From Flavobacteriales bacterium (lineage in GTDB: Bacteria > Bacteroidota > Bacteroidia > Flavobacteriales_F > PHOS-HE28), in assembly GCA_020635725.1 (NCBI GenBank), contig JACJZF010000003.1, forward strand, positions 124,001 to 188,000: DNA of 64,000 nt, written 5' to 3'. Both the position numbers and the translations under genes were made by a program. Every line of letters begins with the position of its first letter. The stretch's first letter is position 1. Below, one piece after another: positions 52,978 to 63,000 of this stretch. A model generated the notes under the pieces. The model worked only from the letters and a program-made list of their open reading frames with translations. It was not told the origin of the DNA and ran no database searches.

Positions 52978-54417
52978 TCAGTAAGGTGTGTTCTGCGGGT
53001 CCCAGTTGGCCCAGCCGGCGGTCCAGTCCTCGCTGCCGAAGGCACCGCGGTAGTTCACGCTGGTGAAGAAGCTGTCGGTGAGGGGGCTCCAGCTGAAGTC
53101 GGCGCCGCTCAGCAGGGGGCTGCCGGCGCTCGGGCGGAAGTTGGGCCCGCTCAGGTTGAAGCCGTCGGCCACCATCAGGTCGGTGTTGTTGGCCAGCACG
53201 GTATTGCCCCAGCCGGCGGTGTTGAACCAGGTGGTGATGGCCGCCTGATCCCAGTTCTGACCCGTGGGGACATCCAGCGCGGTGGTCATGCCAGCGAGCA
53301 CGTTGCTGCGGAACATCAGGTCGCCGTTTGTGGCGTTCGCCTGGGTGCTGTTGCCATCGATGTACAGTCCGAAGGGGTACCCGGCGAACATGCTGTTGAA
53401 CACGCGGGTCTGGGTGTTGCGGCGCAGGTGCAGGGCGCGCTTATAGAGGCTGTTGATGGAGGTGCCTGCATCGACCATCGGTCCGAAGATGCTCACGTTG
53501 CTCCAGGTGCCCTGGCTGTATGGCGAGGCGCTGTTGCCGGCGGCATCGTTGTCGCACTCGAAGCCGTTGCTGCTGCTGGCATCGGCTACGTTGGGGTCGC
53601 GCAGGCTCACGGCCCACTGCACCTTGCCCTGCCAGCCGAAGTCCTGGTCGAAATCATCATCCCAGCCGCGGAAGGCGATCAGGTGCTTCGCGTTCACCGT
53701 GCCGCCGAACCACTCGTAGCTGTCGTCGCCGCTGTAGCTCACCTGAACATTGTCGATGGTGGTGCCACGGCCAACCGCGCCCAGCGTGAGACCGTTGATC
53801 TCCTGGTTGGGCTGGAAGGCGATGCCGCAGAACTCGATGCGCACGTAGCGGAGCACCCCGCTGTTGTCGTTGGCATCGCTGCCGCCGTATTGAGCGTCAG
53901 GACCGCCCTCGATCACGGGGTCGCTGGGCTGGTTGTGCGGGGCGCGGCCGCAGAGGATGATGCCGCCCCAATCGCCATAGCTGCGCGAGCCCACGGGCTG
54001 GTTGCTGGTGAAGACGATGGGCTGGCTCGAGGTGCCGTCGGCCATGAGCTTGCCGCCGCGGCGGATGATGAGGGTGCCCTTGCTGTCCTTGTCGCCCTTC
54101 ACGATGGTGCCCGGCTGCACCGTGAGGGTGGCTCCGCTGTTCACGTAAACAAAGCCGTTCAGGAGCCACTTGCGATCGCTGGTGAAGGTGAAGTCCACAT
54201 CGGTCTCGCCCGAGATCTGGCTCACGCCTCCTCCGAGGTCAGTGACAGTGAACTCCTTCACGGTGGCGTACTCGCAGCAGCAGTCCTTGTCGGCGTCGGG
54301 GTCGTAGTTCGTGGCGGCGGGATCGGTGCAGCCTTCCTTCTTCTTGCACGCGGGCAAGGCCACGGCCAGGGTGCCGAGCACCAGGAGGCCGAGGGTCGTG
54401 TTCTTCCAGAGGATCAT
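52978..54417 (-). CDS. Lipoprotein with beta-helix-like repeats, partner of the TonB receptor
   Basis: 479 residues from ATG 54417 with lipobox ALPAC (Cys near 24) followed by KKKEGCTDPAATNYDPDADKDCCC, a calcium-type acidic loop seen in many Bacteroidota secreted proteins. The body has right-handed beta-helix-like content (SGATLTVQPGTIVKGDKDSKGTLIIRRGGKL, YGDWGGIILCGRAP, VLRYVRIEFCGIAFQ, TIDNVQVSYSGDDSYEWFGG). Its gene lies 113 bases downstream of the TonB receptor and shares its regulatory repeats (see promoter entries). It may be a surface-exposed binding protein for the receptor's substrate; this is inference. Confidence 0.72.
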   Translation of the reverse strand: MILWKNTTLGLLVLGTLAVALPACKKKEGCTDPAATNYDPDADKDCCCEYATVKEFTVTDLGGGVSQISGETDVDFTFTSDRKWLLNGFVYVNSGATLTVQPGTIVKGDKDSKGTLIIRRGGKLMADGTSSQPIVFTSNQPVGSRSYGDWGGIILCGRAPHNQPSDPVIEGGPDAQYGGSDANDNSGVLRYVRIEFCGIAFQPNQEINGLTLGAVGRGTTIDNVQVSYSGDDSYEWFGGTVNAKHLIAFRGWDDDFDQDFGWQGKVQWAVSLRDPNVADASSSNGFECDNDAAGNSASPYSQGTWSNVSIFGPMVDAGTSINSLYKRALHLRRNTQTRVFNSMFAGYPFGLYIDGNSTQANATNGDLMFRSNVLAGMTTALDVPTGQNWDQAAITTWFNTAGWGNTVLANNTDLMVADGFNLSGPNFRPSAGSPLLSGADFSWSPLTDSFFTSVNYRGAFGSEDWTAGWANWDPQNTPY

Positions 54418-54447
54418 GAGAGCGGTTGGTTTTCGGTTAGTGCGCCG

Positions 54448-54526
54448 CAAAGAGACCCTCGGTTCATTAGGATGCGGTCACCCGCATCTTAACGTATCGC
54501 TACCTCGCTTTAAGCTTCCGTTAAGC
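54448..54526 (-). promoter_or_regulatory. Promoter with phosphate-box-like 11-bp repeats upstream of the lipoprotein gene
   Basis: On the minus strand a -7-like TCTCTTTG (54455-54448) stands before GCGGCGC, and further upstream are TTAAGC units at 54510 and 54521 (plus-strand positions, exactly 11 bp apart) with another CTTAACG at 54488. Direct TTAA-type repeats with an 11-bp period resemble Pho boxes. A hairpin GATGCGG/CCGCATC at 54471-54488 lies between them. Confidence 0.5.
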
Positions 54527-54530
54527 GCGA

Positions 54531-57344
54531 TCAGAACCGCACACCGATGCCGGCCGTGAAGTAGGTGCCGCGGCGGAAGCTCATGATCTCCTCGTCGGCG
54601 CTGGTGATCTTGTTGTCGCCGTTGCTGTCTTGCATCAGCAGGGTGCGCTGGTTGAGCAAGTCCTGAGCAGCGAGCTTCACCTCGAAGCGCTTGCCGATAC
54701 CCTTGGTCAGCGCCACGTCGATCACGTTGCGCGGCATCTCGTAGATATCGGGCGTGCCGTACGTGCCCACGGCGAAGAGGCGCGGTCCGATCACGTTGTA
54801 GAGGATGCTGTACTGCAGGCGGCGGTCGGTGTCCTGGTAGTAGAGGCCGGCGTTCACGATGTAGGGGCTCTGGCCCATGAGCGGACGCTCCTGCGCCTGA
54901 CCGGCAGCGCCTTCGCCCAGGCGCACCTGGGTGACGATGTAGGCGGCGTTCACCATCACGCCCACACGGCTCAGGTAGCCTTCGGTCACCACGCTGCTCA
55001 AGGAGCGGCGCACCTCGATCTCCGCGCCGATGCTCTCCGCGCTGCGCGCGTTGCCGAAGGTGAAGTTACGTGTTCCACCGCTTCCCGCGCCGGGGATGAA
55101 GAACATCTCGATGGGGTTCGTGAACTGCTTGTAGAACACGCCCACGCTCATGATCTCGGCTGATCCGGGGTAGAACTCGAAGCGTGCATCGACATTGTGG
55201 ATGGTGGCGATCGAGAGGCTGTCGTTGCCACGCAACACGTTGTTGAAGCTGAAGTCGTAGAAGGCGAAGGGCGCGAGCTCGCGGAACTCCGGGCGGTTGA
55301 CCGTGGCAGCATAGCCCACGCGGATCTGTGAACGCTCCGTGAGGGCGCGCGAGGCGTTCAGCGAAGGGAGGATGCTCAGCACCGGATTGTTCACCAGCAC
55401 GCGGCGCCCGCCGAAGGTGCGGCTCTGCAGCTCCTGCGTGTTGTGCTCGGCGCGCACACCGGCGCTGATCGTGGTGGTGGTGGCCAGGCTCAGCGTGGCG
55501 CCGGCATAGCCCGCGTAGAGCTTGTTGGAGGCGGTGTACTGGTCGCTCGGGTTGGTGCCTTCTTCCAGCTTGAAACCGGTGGTGCCGTTGATGTTCTGCG
55601 CGTCGAAGGTCTGGTCGAGCGGCAGGTAGGTGAGGCTCTGGTCGAAGGTGAGCAGGTTGGCGGCCCGGAAGCTCATCCAGCGGGCCTGGAAGTCGCGGTC
55701 CTTGATCTCGGTGTAGGCCCCGGCGCGCAGGCGCAGGGAGGTGACCTCATCACCCAGCTTATGCTCGTAATCCACGCGGCCGGTGATCACGCTCTCGTTC
55801 ATGTCGGAGAAGAAGCGGCCGGCATCGAGCGTGGTGGCGCCCGGCGGGATGATCGTCTGGAACGGGGTGTTCGCATCCGTGGTGTTGATATCGCGCACGG
55901 TGCGGATGCGGCGGAAATCGGGTTCCTTGCTCCAAGCGAGGCCGTAACCGGCGGTCCAGTCGAGCTTGCTCACATCGCTCTTCAGCTCATGGCTGCCGTG
56001 CAGCTGGCCGCTGTAGATGGTGCGCTGTTGGTAGCGGAAGGCGTAGTTCTTCACTTCGAACTGCTCCTCGAAATTGCGGCCCGTGCGCAACGTGGCCTGG
56101 TCGGTGCCTTGCTGGGTGAAGAGGTTGCGGAACTCGATCTTGGTCTTGTCGCCCACCAGCAGGCTGAAGTTGCTCAGCGCGCTGATCCGCACCTGGCGGA
56201 TGTTCTCGTTATCGCTGTAGTTGTAGATGCTGTCACTACGTCCCGTCGCGGGGTCGTACACGTTGTAGTTGTAGTTCTTGGCCGTGTAGCTCTGGCGCGT
56301 GTCGCTGTAGCTCAAACTGGTCACGTTGCCGCCGCGCACCTGCTTGCCGTTCTGGCCGATGCGCCGGGCGAGCACCAGGCTGAAGCGGCTGTCGGGAGCG
56401 GCGCTGCTCTTCTCGGCCACCCAGTTGTTGGAGAGGCTGCGGCCGGCGGTTTGCAGGCCCTGCGCGCTCACCGAGCGCAGGTTGGCCGGGAAGGCGGCGG
56501 GCAGCTGGCGCAAGCCGTCGTCGAAACAGAGCGCATCGGTGCTGCCGCGCTGGCTGTTGAAGAAGTCGCTGAAGGTGGTGCCGTTGCGGTACGAGGCGCT
56601 GTAGTTGATCTGCGTGAGGTTCGAGTCCGGCACGTTCACCGTGTACAGCTTGATCACGCCGCCCGCGAACTCGCCGGGCAGCTCCGGCGCGCCGGTCTTA
56701 TAGATCATCACACGGTCCAGTGCGCCGCTGGGCAGCACGTCGAAGCTGAATGCGCGCTTGTCGGGCTCGAGGCTCGGCGCCACCACATCGTTCAGCATCA
56801 CGGTGTTGTAGCGGTCGGCCAGGCCGCGGATCATCACGAAGCGGTCGCCCACCATGGTCACGCCGGGTATGCGCTTCACCACATCGCCGGCGGTGCGGTC
56901 CTGGCTCTTGCCGATCTGCTCGCGACCAACGCCATTCACGACTTGTTCGCTGCGGCGGGTCTCCATCATCACGGCGCCCTCGGTCTCGGTGCGGCGCGTG
57001 GTCACCACCTCCATGGTCTTCATCTCGATCACCTGGGCCTTCAGTTCGATGTCGGCCTTGGTGGTGCCGCCTGCGGTCACGCTCACCGCGCGCTCCACGG
57101 GCTCATAGCCCACGAAGCTCACCTGCAGCACATGGCTGCCGGGGTCCGCGGCGAAGCTGAAGCGGCCATCGAGGTCGGTGGTGGCGCCGGTGGTGGTGCC
57201 TTTGATCACCACGTTCACGAAGGGCAGGGGCTGAACGCGCCCGGCTTCTTGCGCCGTGATAGTGCCTTGGATGGTGCCCTTCTGCGCTGCGGCAGCGAAC
57301 GCGGTAAGGACAGCTAGGAGAAGGAACAGGGTCTTTCGGTACAT
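54531..57344 (-). CDS. TonB-dependent outer-membrane receptor
   Basis: 937 residues with signal peptide RKTLFLLLAVLTAFAAAAQ. Residues about 23-115 form a carboxypeptidase-regulatory-like domain (GTIQGTITAQEAG, FVNVVIKGTTTGATTDLDGRF, LQVSFVGYEPVER). A plug follows (ETEGAVMMETRRSEQVVNGVGREQIGKS, DVVKRIPGVTMVGDRFVMIRGL near residue 160), and then a 22-strand barrel ending YFTAGIGVRF. This imports a substrate bound outside the cell with energy from TonB. No SusD gene is present, so glycan uptake is unlikely. Upstream repeats resembling Pho boxes suggest phosphate-responsive expression. Confidence 0.92.
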   Translation of the reverse strand: MYRKTLFLLLAVLTAFAAAAQKGTIQGTITAQEAGRVQPLPFVNVVIKGTTTGATTDLDGRFSFAADPGSHVLQVSFVGYEPVERAVSVTAGGTTKADIELKAQVIEMKTMEVVTTRRTETEGAVMMETRRSEQVVNGVGREQIGKSQDRTAGDVVKRIPGVTMVGDRFVMIRGLADRYNTVMLNDVVAPSLEPDKRAFSFDVLPSGALDRVMIYKTGAPELPGEFAGGVIKLYTVNVPDSNLTQINYSASYRNGTTFSDFFNSQRGSTDALCFDDGLRQLPAAFPANLRSVSAQGLQTAGRSLSNNWVAEKSSAAPDSRFSLVLARRIGQNGKQVRGGNVTSLSYSDTRQSYTAKNYNYNVYDPATGRSDSIYNYSDNENIRQVRISALSNFSLLVGDKTKIEFRNLFTQQGTDQATLRTGRNFEEQFEVKNYAFRYQQRTIYSGQLHGSHELKSDVSKLDWTAGYGLAWSKEPDFRRIRTVRDINTTDANTPFQTIIPPGATTLDAGRFFSDMNESVITGRVDYEHKLGDEVTSLRLRAGAYTEIKDRDFQARWMSFRAANLLTFDQSLTYLPLDQTFDAQNINGTTGFKLEEGTNPSDQYTASNKLYAGYAGATLSLATTTTISAGVRAEHNTQELQSRTFGGRRVLVNNPVLSILPSLNASRALTERSQIRVGYAATVNRPEFRELAPFAFYDFSFNNVLRGNDSLSIATIHNVDARFEFYPGSAEIMSVGVFYKQFTNPIEMFFIPGAGSGGTRNFTFGNARSAESIGAEIEVRRSLSSVVTEGYLSRVGVMVNAAYIVTQVRLGEGAAGQAQERPLMGQSPYIVNAGLYYQDTDRRLQYSILYNVIGPRLFAVGTYGTPDIYEMPRNVIDVALTKGIGKRFEVKLAAQDLLNQRTLLMQDSNGDNKITSADEEIMSFRRGTYFTAGIGVRF

Positions 57345-57381
57345 CGCATAAGCGAAGGGATGTATGCATCCTTTCGCGCCG

Positions 57382-57470
57382 CAAAAGTCTCGGCGGCCTG
57401 TTACCCCGCCCTTCTGCTGCTGTTAAGGATCCGTTAGGGCTTGTTCGATGGGCTTAACCTCTCATTAACA
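57382..57470 (-). promoter_or_regulatory. Promoter with phosphate-box-like 11-bp repeats upstream of the TonB receptor
   Basis: On the minus strand a -7-like GACTTTTG (57389-57382) precedes GCGGCGC, as in the lipoprotein promoter. Upstream, plus-strand TTA(A/C/G) units begin at 57401, 57423 and 57434 (22 and 11 bp apart), and TTAAC units begin at 57454 and 57465 (11 bp apart). The repeats run through the stop codon of the LOG gene. The spacing fits PhoB-type tandem boxes. Confidence 0.55.
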
Positions 57471-58210
57471 CGGTCTTCCAGGAACCACCATTGAGGCCGG
57501 TCTTTCCGCTGGTTGGCCTCTTGCCACATCTCCACCAGCTCATCCTGCAGGAAGCGGGTAGCCTCTTCGACATCATCCACCACGCGCACGAACTCGAGCT
57601 CCTCACGGCCGATGGTGCCGGCTGCCACCATGCGCTCCACCTGCTCGAGCACCGGTGCCCAGTATTCCCTGCCATAGAGCAGGATCGGGAAGTCGCGCAC
57701 CTTGCCGGTCTGTATCAGGGTGATGGTCTCGAAGAGCTCATCCATGGTGCCCGCGCCCCCGGGCATCACCACGAAGGCGGTGCTGTATTTCAGCAGCAGC
57801 ACCTTGCGCACGAAGAAGCGGTCGAAGGTGAGGCTCACATCGAGGTAGGGATTGGCGTACTGCTCATGCGGCAGCACGATGTTGCAGCCTACGCTTCGGG
57901 CGCCCACGTCGCGCGCGCCGCGGTTGGCCGCTTCCATGATACCGGGTCCGCCACCGGTCATCACGGTGAAGCCTACGCGGCCCACGCGCCGGGCCAGCTC
58001 ACGAGCGACTTCGTAGTACAGGTGGTCATCCTTGAAGCGCGCGCTGCCGAAGAAGGTGACGCAGGGCCCCACGAAGTGCAGCTTGCGGAAGCCATAGATG
58101 AATTCGCGCGCGATGCTCATCGCGCTCATCAGCTCCTTCCAGCGCGATCGCGGGCCTTCGAGGAAGCGCAGGTCGATGTGGCGGTCCTTGCGGATGATCT
58201 TCTGCTGCAT
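57434..58210 (-). CDS. LOG-family protein (TIGR00730-type nucleotide phosphoribohydrolase)
   Basis: 258 residues. The Rossmann-type signature motifs are FVGPCVTFFGSARF near residue 48, VMTGGGPGIMEAANRGA near residue 80 and VMPGGAGTMDELFETITLIQTG near residue 150 (PGGxGTxxE). The family removes the ribose phosphate from nucleoside monophosphates, including cytokinin precursors in some organisms. A -7-like TAGTTTCG on the minus strand at 58222-58215 lies so close to the ATG that the transcript may be leaderless. Confidence 0.92.
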   Translation of the reverse strand: MQQKIIRKDRHIDLRFLEGPRSRWKELMSAMSIAREFIYGFRKLHFVGPCVTFFGSARFKDDHLYYEVARELARRVGRVGFTVMTGGGPGIMEAANRGARDVGARSVGCNIVLPHEQYANPYLDVSLTFDRFFVRKVLLLKYSTAFVVMPGGAGTMDELFETITLIQTGKVRDFPILLYGREYWAPVLEQVERMVAAGTIGREELEFVRVVDDVEEATRFLQDELVEMWQEANQRKDRPQWWFLEDRVNERLSPSNKP

Positions 58211-58265
58211 GGGGCGAAACTACCGTGGATGAACAAGGGCGGCGTTTCGACTGTTCCTTGGTCCC

Positions 58266-59480
58266 ATGAGAGTCCTCACAGGCTGCTTTCTGGCGGCGCG
58301 GCTCACGGCCACCGCCTATGCCCAACCACAATTCGAGAATGCCTCGTTCGAAGCATGGAACAATGTGGGGCAGGCCACGGAAGAGCCCGTGGATTGGAGC
58401 TCGTTGAAGACATCGGACGGCGGGATCATCATCAACAGCCTGGTCCCGCAGCTCTGTTGGCGGAGCACCGATGCGCACTCGGGGAGCTACTCGGTGAACC
58501 TGCGCACGGTGAACTCCGCAGCCGGAACGGCGAACGGGCTATTGACCAACGGGCGCGTGCATGCCGAACTGAACATCAGCAACAGCTACATGTTCACCGA
58601 CCAGGGCGATGGACAGTGGAACACCCCCATGGGCAGCAGGCCCGATTCATTGGTCGGCTGGTACAAGTCCAGCCCCACGGGCACCGACCGCGCGAACATC
58701 GGCGGGCTGTTGCATGTGGATGAGGGCCGCTTGCCGGCATTCGGCACCGAGGCGAACTGGGTGGCGGGCGTTTCATGGAAAGGTCCGTTCGCACAGGTCG
58801 GCACGTGGACGCGCTTCTCGAAGGAGTTCACCTACATCAATGGCAACGCGCCGGAATGGATCCTCATGATCCTCACCGCCGGTGACAGTGCAGGGAGCCA
58901 GGTCGGCACGCAGGTCTGGTACGATGACCTCGCGTTGATCTACAACGTGCATTGCATGCCAGCAGCGCAGAGTGTGTCCCCCGGCGGATCGTTCTTCGTT
59001 GACTACAGCACGGGAGGCACTCCGGTCAATGCGGTCAACTTCAGTGTTGAGCTCTCCGATGCGAACGGTGATTTCAGCGCACCGGCGGTCATCGGGGAGA
59101 TCACTTCTACGACCGCCACAGGCTCGATCGCATGCGCGATTCCGGCACAGACGGTTGCTGGCAACGGCTATCAGGTCCGTGTCGTGGGCGGCTCACCGTA
59201 CTATGCGCCGGTGGGTTGCGATCTGGTGGTGGAGTTGGGCACAGGTGTCGACGAGCTGAGCCGTACGGGGGTTTCCATGCACATGGTCGGCGGGATGGTG
59301 TTGGTGCAAGCGTCGTGGCCGTCGGCCTTCGAAGTGCTCACCTCCGATGGTCGACTCGTGCGAACTGGAAGCCTGAGACCTGGCGCCAATCAGATAGGCA
59401 TCGACGCATCATGCGGTATGGTGCTGCTTCGCATCTGGAACGACCGGGGCGTGGAATGTCGCCGGTTCATCTCCAATTGA
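58266..59480 (+). CDS. Secreted PCMD-like protein with C-terminal sorting-like domain
   Basis: 404 residues with signal peptide GCFLAARLTATAYAQ. Residues 22-225 resemble the putative carbohydrate-metabolism (PCMD) sandwich: FENASFEAWNNVGQATEEPVDWSS near the start, SLVGWYKSSPTGTDRANIGGLL and VWYDDLALIYN near residue 220. The last 80 residues have the pattern of a T9SS type A sorting domain (FEVLTSDGRLVRTGSLRPGANQIGI, then GMVLLRIWN). It is probably exported to the cell surface. The stop codon is directly adjacent to the stop of the convergent gene. Confidence 0.65.
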   Translation: MRVLTGCFLAARLTATAYAQPQFENASFEAWNNVGQATEEPVDWSSLKTSDGGIIINSLVPQLCWRSTDAHSGSYSVNLRTVNSAAGTANGLLTNGRVHAELNISNSYMFTDQGDGQWNTPMGSRPDSLVGWYKSSPTGTDRANIGGLLHVDEGRLPAFGTEANWVAGVSWKGPFAQVGTWTRFSKEFTYINGNAPEWILMILTAGDSAGSQVGTQVWYDDLALIYNVHCMPAAQSVSPGGSFFVDYSTGGTPVNAVNFSVELSDANGDFSAPAVIGEITSTTATGSIACAIPAQTVAGNGYQVRVVGGSPYYAPVGCDLVVELGTGVDELSRTGVSMHMVGGMVLVQASWPSAFEVLTSDGRLVRTGSLRPGANQIGIDASCGMVLLRIWNDRGVECRRFISN

Positions 59481-60056
59481 TCAGTGCCAGGGCAGGAGCG
59501 TGCCCGTACGATTCATGTAGGCCCGGTAGTCTTCCCCGAAGACCTCGAGCATCAACTGTTCCTCTTTTCGCAGCTTCATCCAGAAGGCGACGAACAACAG
59601 CGCCAAGGCGAGCAGCCCGCGCCAATCGCCCACGATGAGCACGTTGCCCGCGAAGGCTAGCAGCAGGCCGGTGTAGATGGGATGGCGCACCTTGCTGTAC
59701 GGCCCTGACGTGATCAGCGCGTGCTGCTGCTTGTGCTGCACCGACAGGCTCCAGTTTGCCCCCAGGAGCACACGCGCCCAGATCGCCAGCGAGGCACCCG
59801 CAACAGCAAGCATCAGCCCCACGTATCCGACCGTATTGCTGTGAACGATGAAGTTCTCACGCAGCCAGGAATGGCCGAACCACGGGCCTGGGCCAAGGAG
59901 CAGGAAGGCCACAGCGACAGGCAGCCAATAGAACAGCACACGCTTCACCCATGGTTCGCGCGCCTGCACCGACTTGCTCCGCAAACCGAGCATCAGCCAT
60001 ATCAGGAGTATGACAAGCCAGATGGCGCTCATGGCCGTGTGGATGCGGTGGTCCAT
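59481..60056 (-). CDS. Isoprenylcysteine carboxyl methyltransferase-like membrane protein
   Basis: 191 residues with four to five helices. The C-terminal catalytic motif of the ICMT/PEMT superfamily is present: ALITSGPYSKVRHPIYTGLLL near residue 115 and LRKEEQLMLEVFGEDYRAYM near residue 163. These SAM-dependent enzymes methylate lipids or small isoprenoid substrates; the bacterial substrate is not known. It follows mfd by two bases in the same direction, so the two may share a transcript. Confidence 0.85.
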   Translation of the reverse strand: MDHRIHTAMSAIWLVILLIWLMLGLRSKSVQAREPWVKRVLFYWLPVAVAFLLLGPGPWFGHSWLRENFIVHSNTVGYVGLMLAVAGASLAIWARVLLGANWSLSVQHKQQHALITSGPYSKVRHPIYTGLLLAFAGNVLIVGDWRGLLALALLFVAFWMKLRKEEQLMLEVFGEDYRAYMNRTGTLLPWH

Positions 60057-60058
60057 GG

Positions 60059-63000
60059 TCAGGAAGTCACTGGATGTGGGCCTACCACGCTCTCCATCGC
60101 TTGCTTCGCCGTGTGGACATCCTTCACATCCTGCACGCTGATCCTTAGTGTCCCGGCCTTCTCGTACACCTTGAAGCGCTTCGGTTGCGCTTGAACCGCG
60201 CGCAGCACCGCGTTGAACGAATCGCTCTCGAAGAAGCCGTGCTTCTGATCCGCGATGAAGGTGCCGATGAGCGTGCCTTTTTTCAGCACCATCTTCTCCA
60301 GGCCCATGCGTTGGCCCAACCAGCGCAGGCGGATGCCTTCCATCAGCTCGTTCACCTGGTGCGGGATCGGCCCGAAGCGGTCGGTGACCTCGTCGGTGAA
60401 GCGCTGGAGCTCGCCCTCGTCCTTGATGTCGTCGAGCTTGCGGTAGAGCGCGAGGCGTTCGGCGGTCTCGCTCACGTAGCTGTTAGGGATCAGCATGGTG
60501 AGGTCGGTCTCGATGATGCAGTCGTCGCTTTGGTCGCGGCGTGATCCGCGAGCCAGCGCGCTACTGCCCTCCTGCGCATCGGCGAAGAGCTCTTTGAAGT
60601 GCTCGTCCTTCAGTTCGCGCACGGCTTCTTCGAGGATCTTGTGGTAGGTCTCGAAACCGATGTCGTTGATGAAGCCGCTCTGCTCCGCGCCGAGCAGGTC
60701 GCCCGCGCCCCGGATGTCGAGGTCCTTCATGGCGATGTGGATGCCGCTCCCCAGGTCGCTGAACTGTTCGATGGCCTGCAGGCGCTTGCGCGAAAGGTCG
60801 GGCAGCAGGTGCGGGCTCGGCGCGAGGAGGTAGCAATAGGCCTTCTTGTTGCTTCGGCCCACGCGACCGCGCAATTGGTGCAGATCGCTGAGGCCGAAGT
60901 TCTGCGCCTCGTTCACGATGATCGTGTTCGCGTTCGGGATGTCGAGGCCGTTCTCCACAATGGTCGTACACACGAGCACATCGCTGTTGCCTTCGATGAA
61001 GTCGAGCATCACTTCTTCGAGCTTGTGGCCTTCGAGCTGGCCGTGGCCCACGCCCACGCGAGCACCGGGGACCAACTTGCGGATCATGTCGGCGATGTGC
61101 TCGATGTTCTTCACCTTGTCGTGCAGGAAGTAGACCTGACCGCCGCGCGAGAGCTCGTACTCGATCGCGCCGCGAATGGTCACTTCATCATAGGGCTGCA
61201 GCATCGTGCTCACCGGATAGCGGTTGGGTGGCGGCGTGCTGATGATGCTGAGGTCGCGCGCGCCCATGAGGCTGAATTGCAAGGTGCGCGGGATCGGCGT
61301 GGCGGTAAGCGTGAGCGTATCGACCGAGGCGCGCAACGTCTTCAGTTTGTCCTTCACGTTCACCCCGAACTTCTGCTCCTCGTCGATGATCATCAGGCCG
61401 AGATCCTTCCACACTACGTCCTTGCTCACCAGGCGGTGCGTGCCGATGAGGATGTCGATCTTCCCTTCCTTCAGGTCCTTGAGGATCTGCGTCTGCTGCG
61501 CACTGGTGCGGAAGCGGTTGATGTAGTCCACCCGCACCGGTAGACCTTTCATACGGGCCGAGAAGCTCTTCCAATGCTGCAAGGCGAGGATCGTGGTGGG
61601 CACGAGCACCGCCACCTGCTTGCCGTCACAGGCCGCTTTGAACGCCGCGCGGATCGCTACTTCCGTCTTGCCGAAGCCCACATCGCCGCAGACCAGTCGA
61701 TCCATCGGCGTGCTCTTCTCCATGTCGCGCTTCACGTCGAGCGTGGCCTTCTCCTGGTCGGGTGTGTCCTCGTAGATGAAGCTCGCCTCCAGCTCGTGCT
61801 GCAGGTAGTTGTCCGGCTGGAAAGCGAAGCCCGGCTTGCTCTTGCGCTGCGCGTACAGCTTGATCAGGTCGAAGGCCAGCGCCTTCACTTTGGCCTTCGT
61901 CTTCTCCTTCAGGTTGCGCCAGGCGGGCGTGCCGAGCTTGCTCACGTTCGGCGCCTTGCCGCCTTCCTCGCCGCTGAACTTGCTCACGCGGTGCAGGCTG
62001 TGGATCCCCACGTAGAGGATGTCGCCGTCGCGGTACTTCAGGCGGATCGCCTCCTGCATGCTGCCGCCGGCATCGATCGTCTCGAGTCCGCTGAAGATGC
62101 CCACGCCGTGGTCGATGTGTACCACGAGGTCGCCGGGCTTGAGTTGCGTGAGCTCCTTCAGCGTGAGCGCCTGCGAGTTCTTGCGGAAACCTTCTTTGAG
62201 ACGATAACGGTGGTAGCGCTCGAAGATCTGGTGGTCGGTGTACAACGCCAGCTTCAGCTCGGGGTCGATGAAGCCCTCGTGCAGATCCAGAACAAGAGGC
62301 GTGAAAGCCACCTCGTGCTCCATGTCGTTGAAGATCGTGTAGAGCCGCTCGCTCTGCTTCGCGCTGTTACACGCGATGAGGTTGGTATAGCCCGCGTTCT
62401 GCTTGTTGTGCAGATCACCGCTCAGGACCTTGAATTCCTTGGCGAAGGTGGGTTGAGGGCGTTGTTGGAAATCCACAGAATGCGCCACTTGCCTTTGGCT
62501 GCTGGCTTCTGGCCCGTCGGAGGTCGGGCCAGAAGCCAGTGGCAAGTGGCCAGCGGCCCAAAAGACCTTCCTGAACCCCAACGTCCCCTTGATCAACTCG
62601 CTATCCGTCGCAAGCAGTTCTTTCGGCGTGGGATGCTTGTCCTTCTCTGATAGCTTCTCATACGCCTCGCTCAGCAGCTTCAATTGCTTCTTCGCCGCAT
62701 CGCCGATGGCTTGCAGATCGCGGAGCCAGAGCACCGTATCCTCGGGCAGTTGCGCGAAGAAGTTCTGTTGGCGTGCCGCATCCTCGTCTTGCAGGTCGGG
62801 CACGATCACCGCCTCGGCCAGGCGCTCCACGGTCAGCTGGTCCTGCGGATCGAAGCGGCGCACGCTCTCCACGTTGTCGCCGTAGAGCTCGATGCGGTAA
62901 GGCTTGTCGCTGCCGTAGCTGAACACGTCCACGATGCCGCCGCGGATGCTGAACTGCCCTGGCTCGTACACGAACTCCACGCGTGAGAAGCCGGTCTCGT

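Noticed and set aside
55443..57317. A 624-codon open frame opposite the TonB receptor
   Set aside because: It is antisense to a full TonB-dependent receptor with plug and barrel, and has no recognisable domain.
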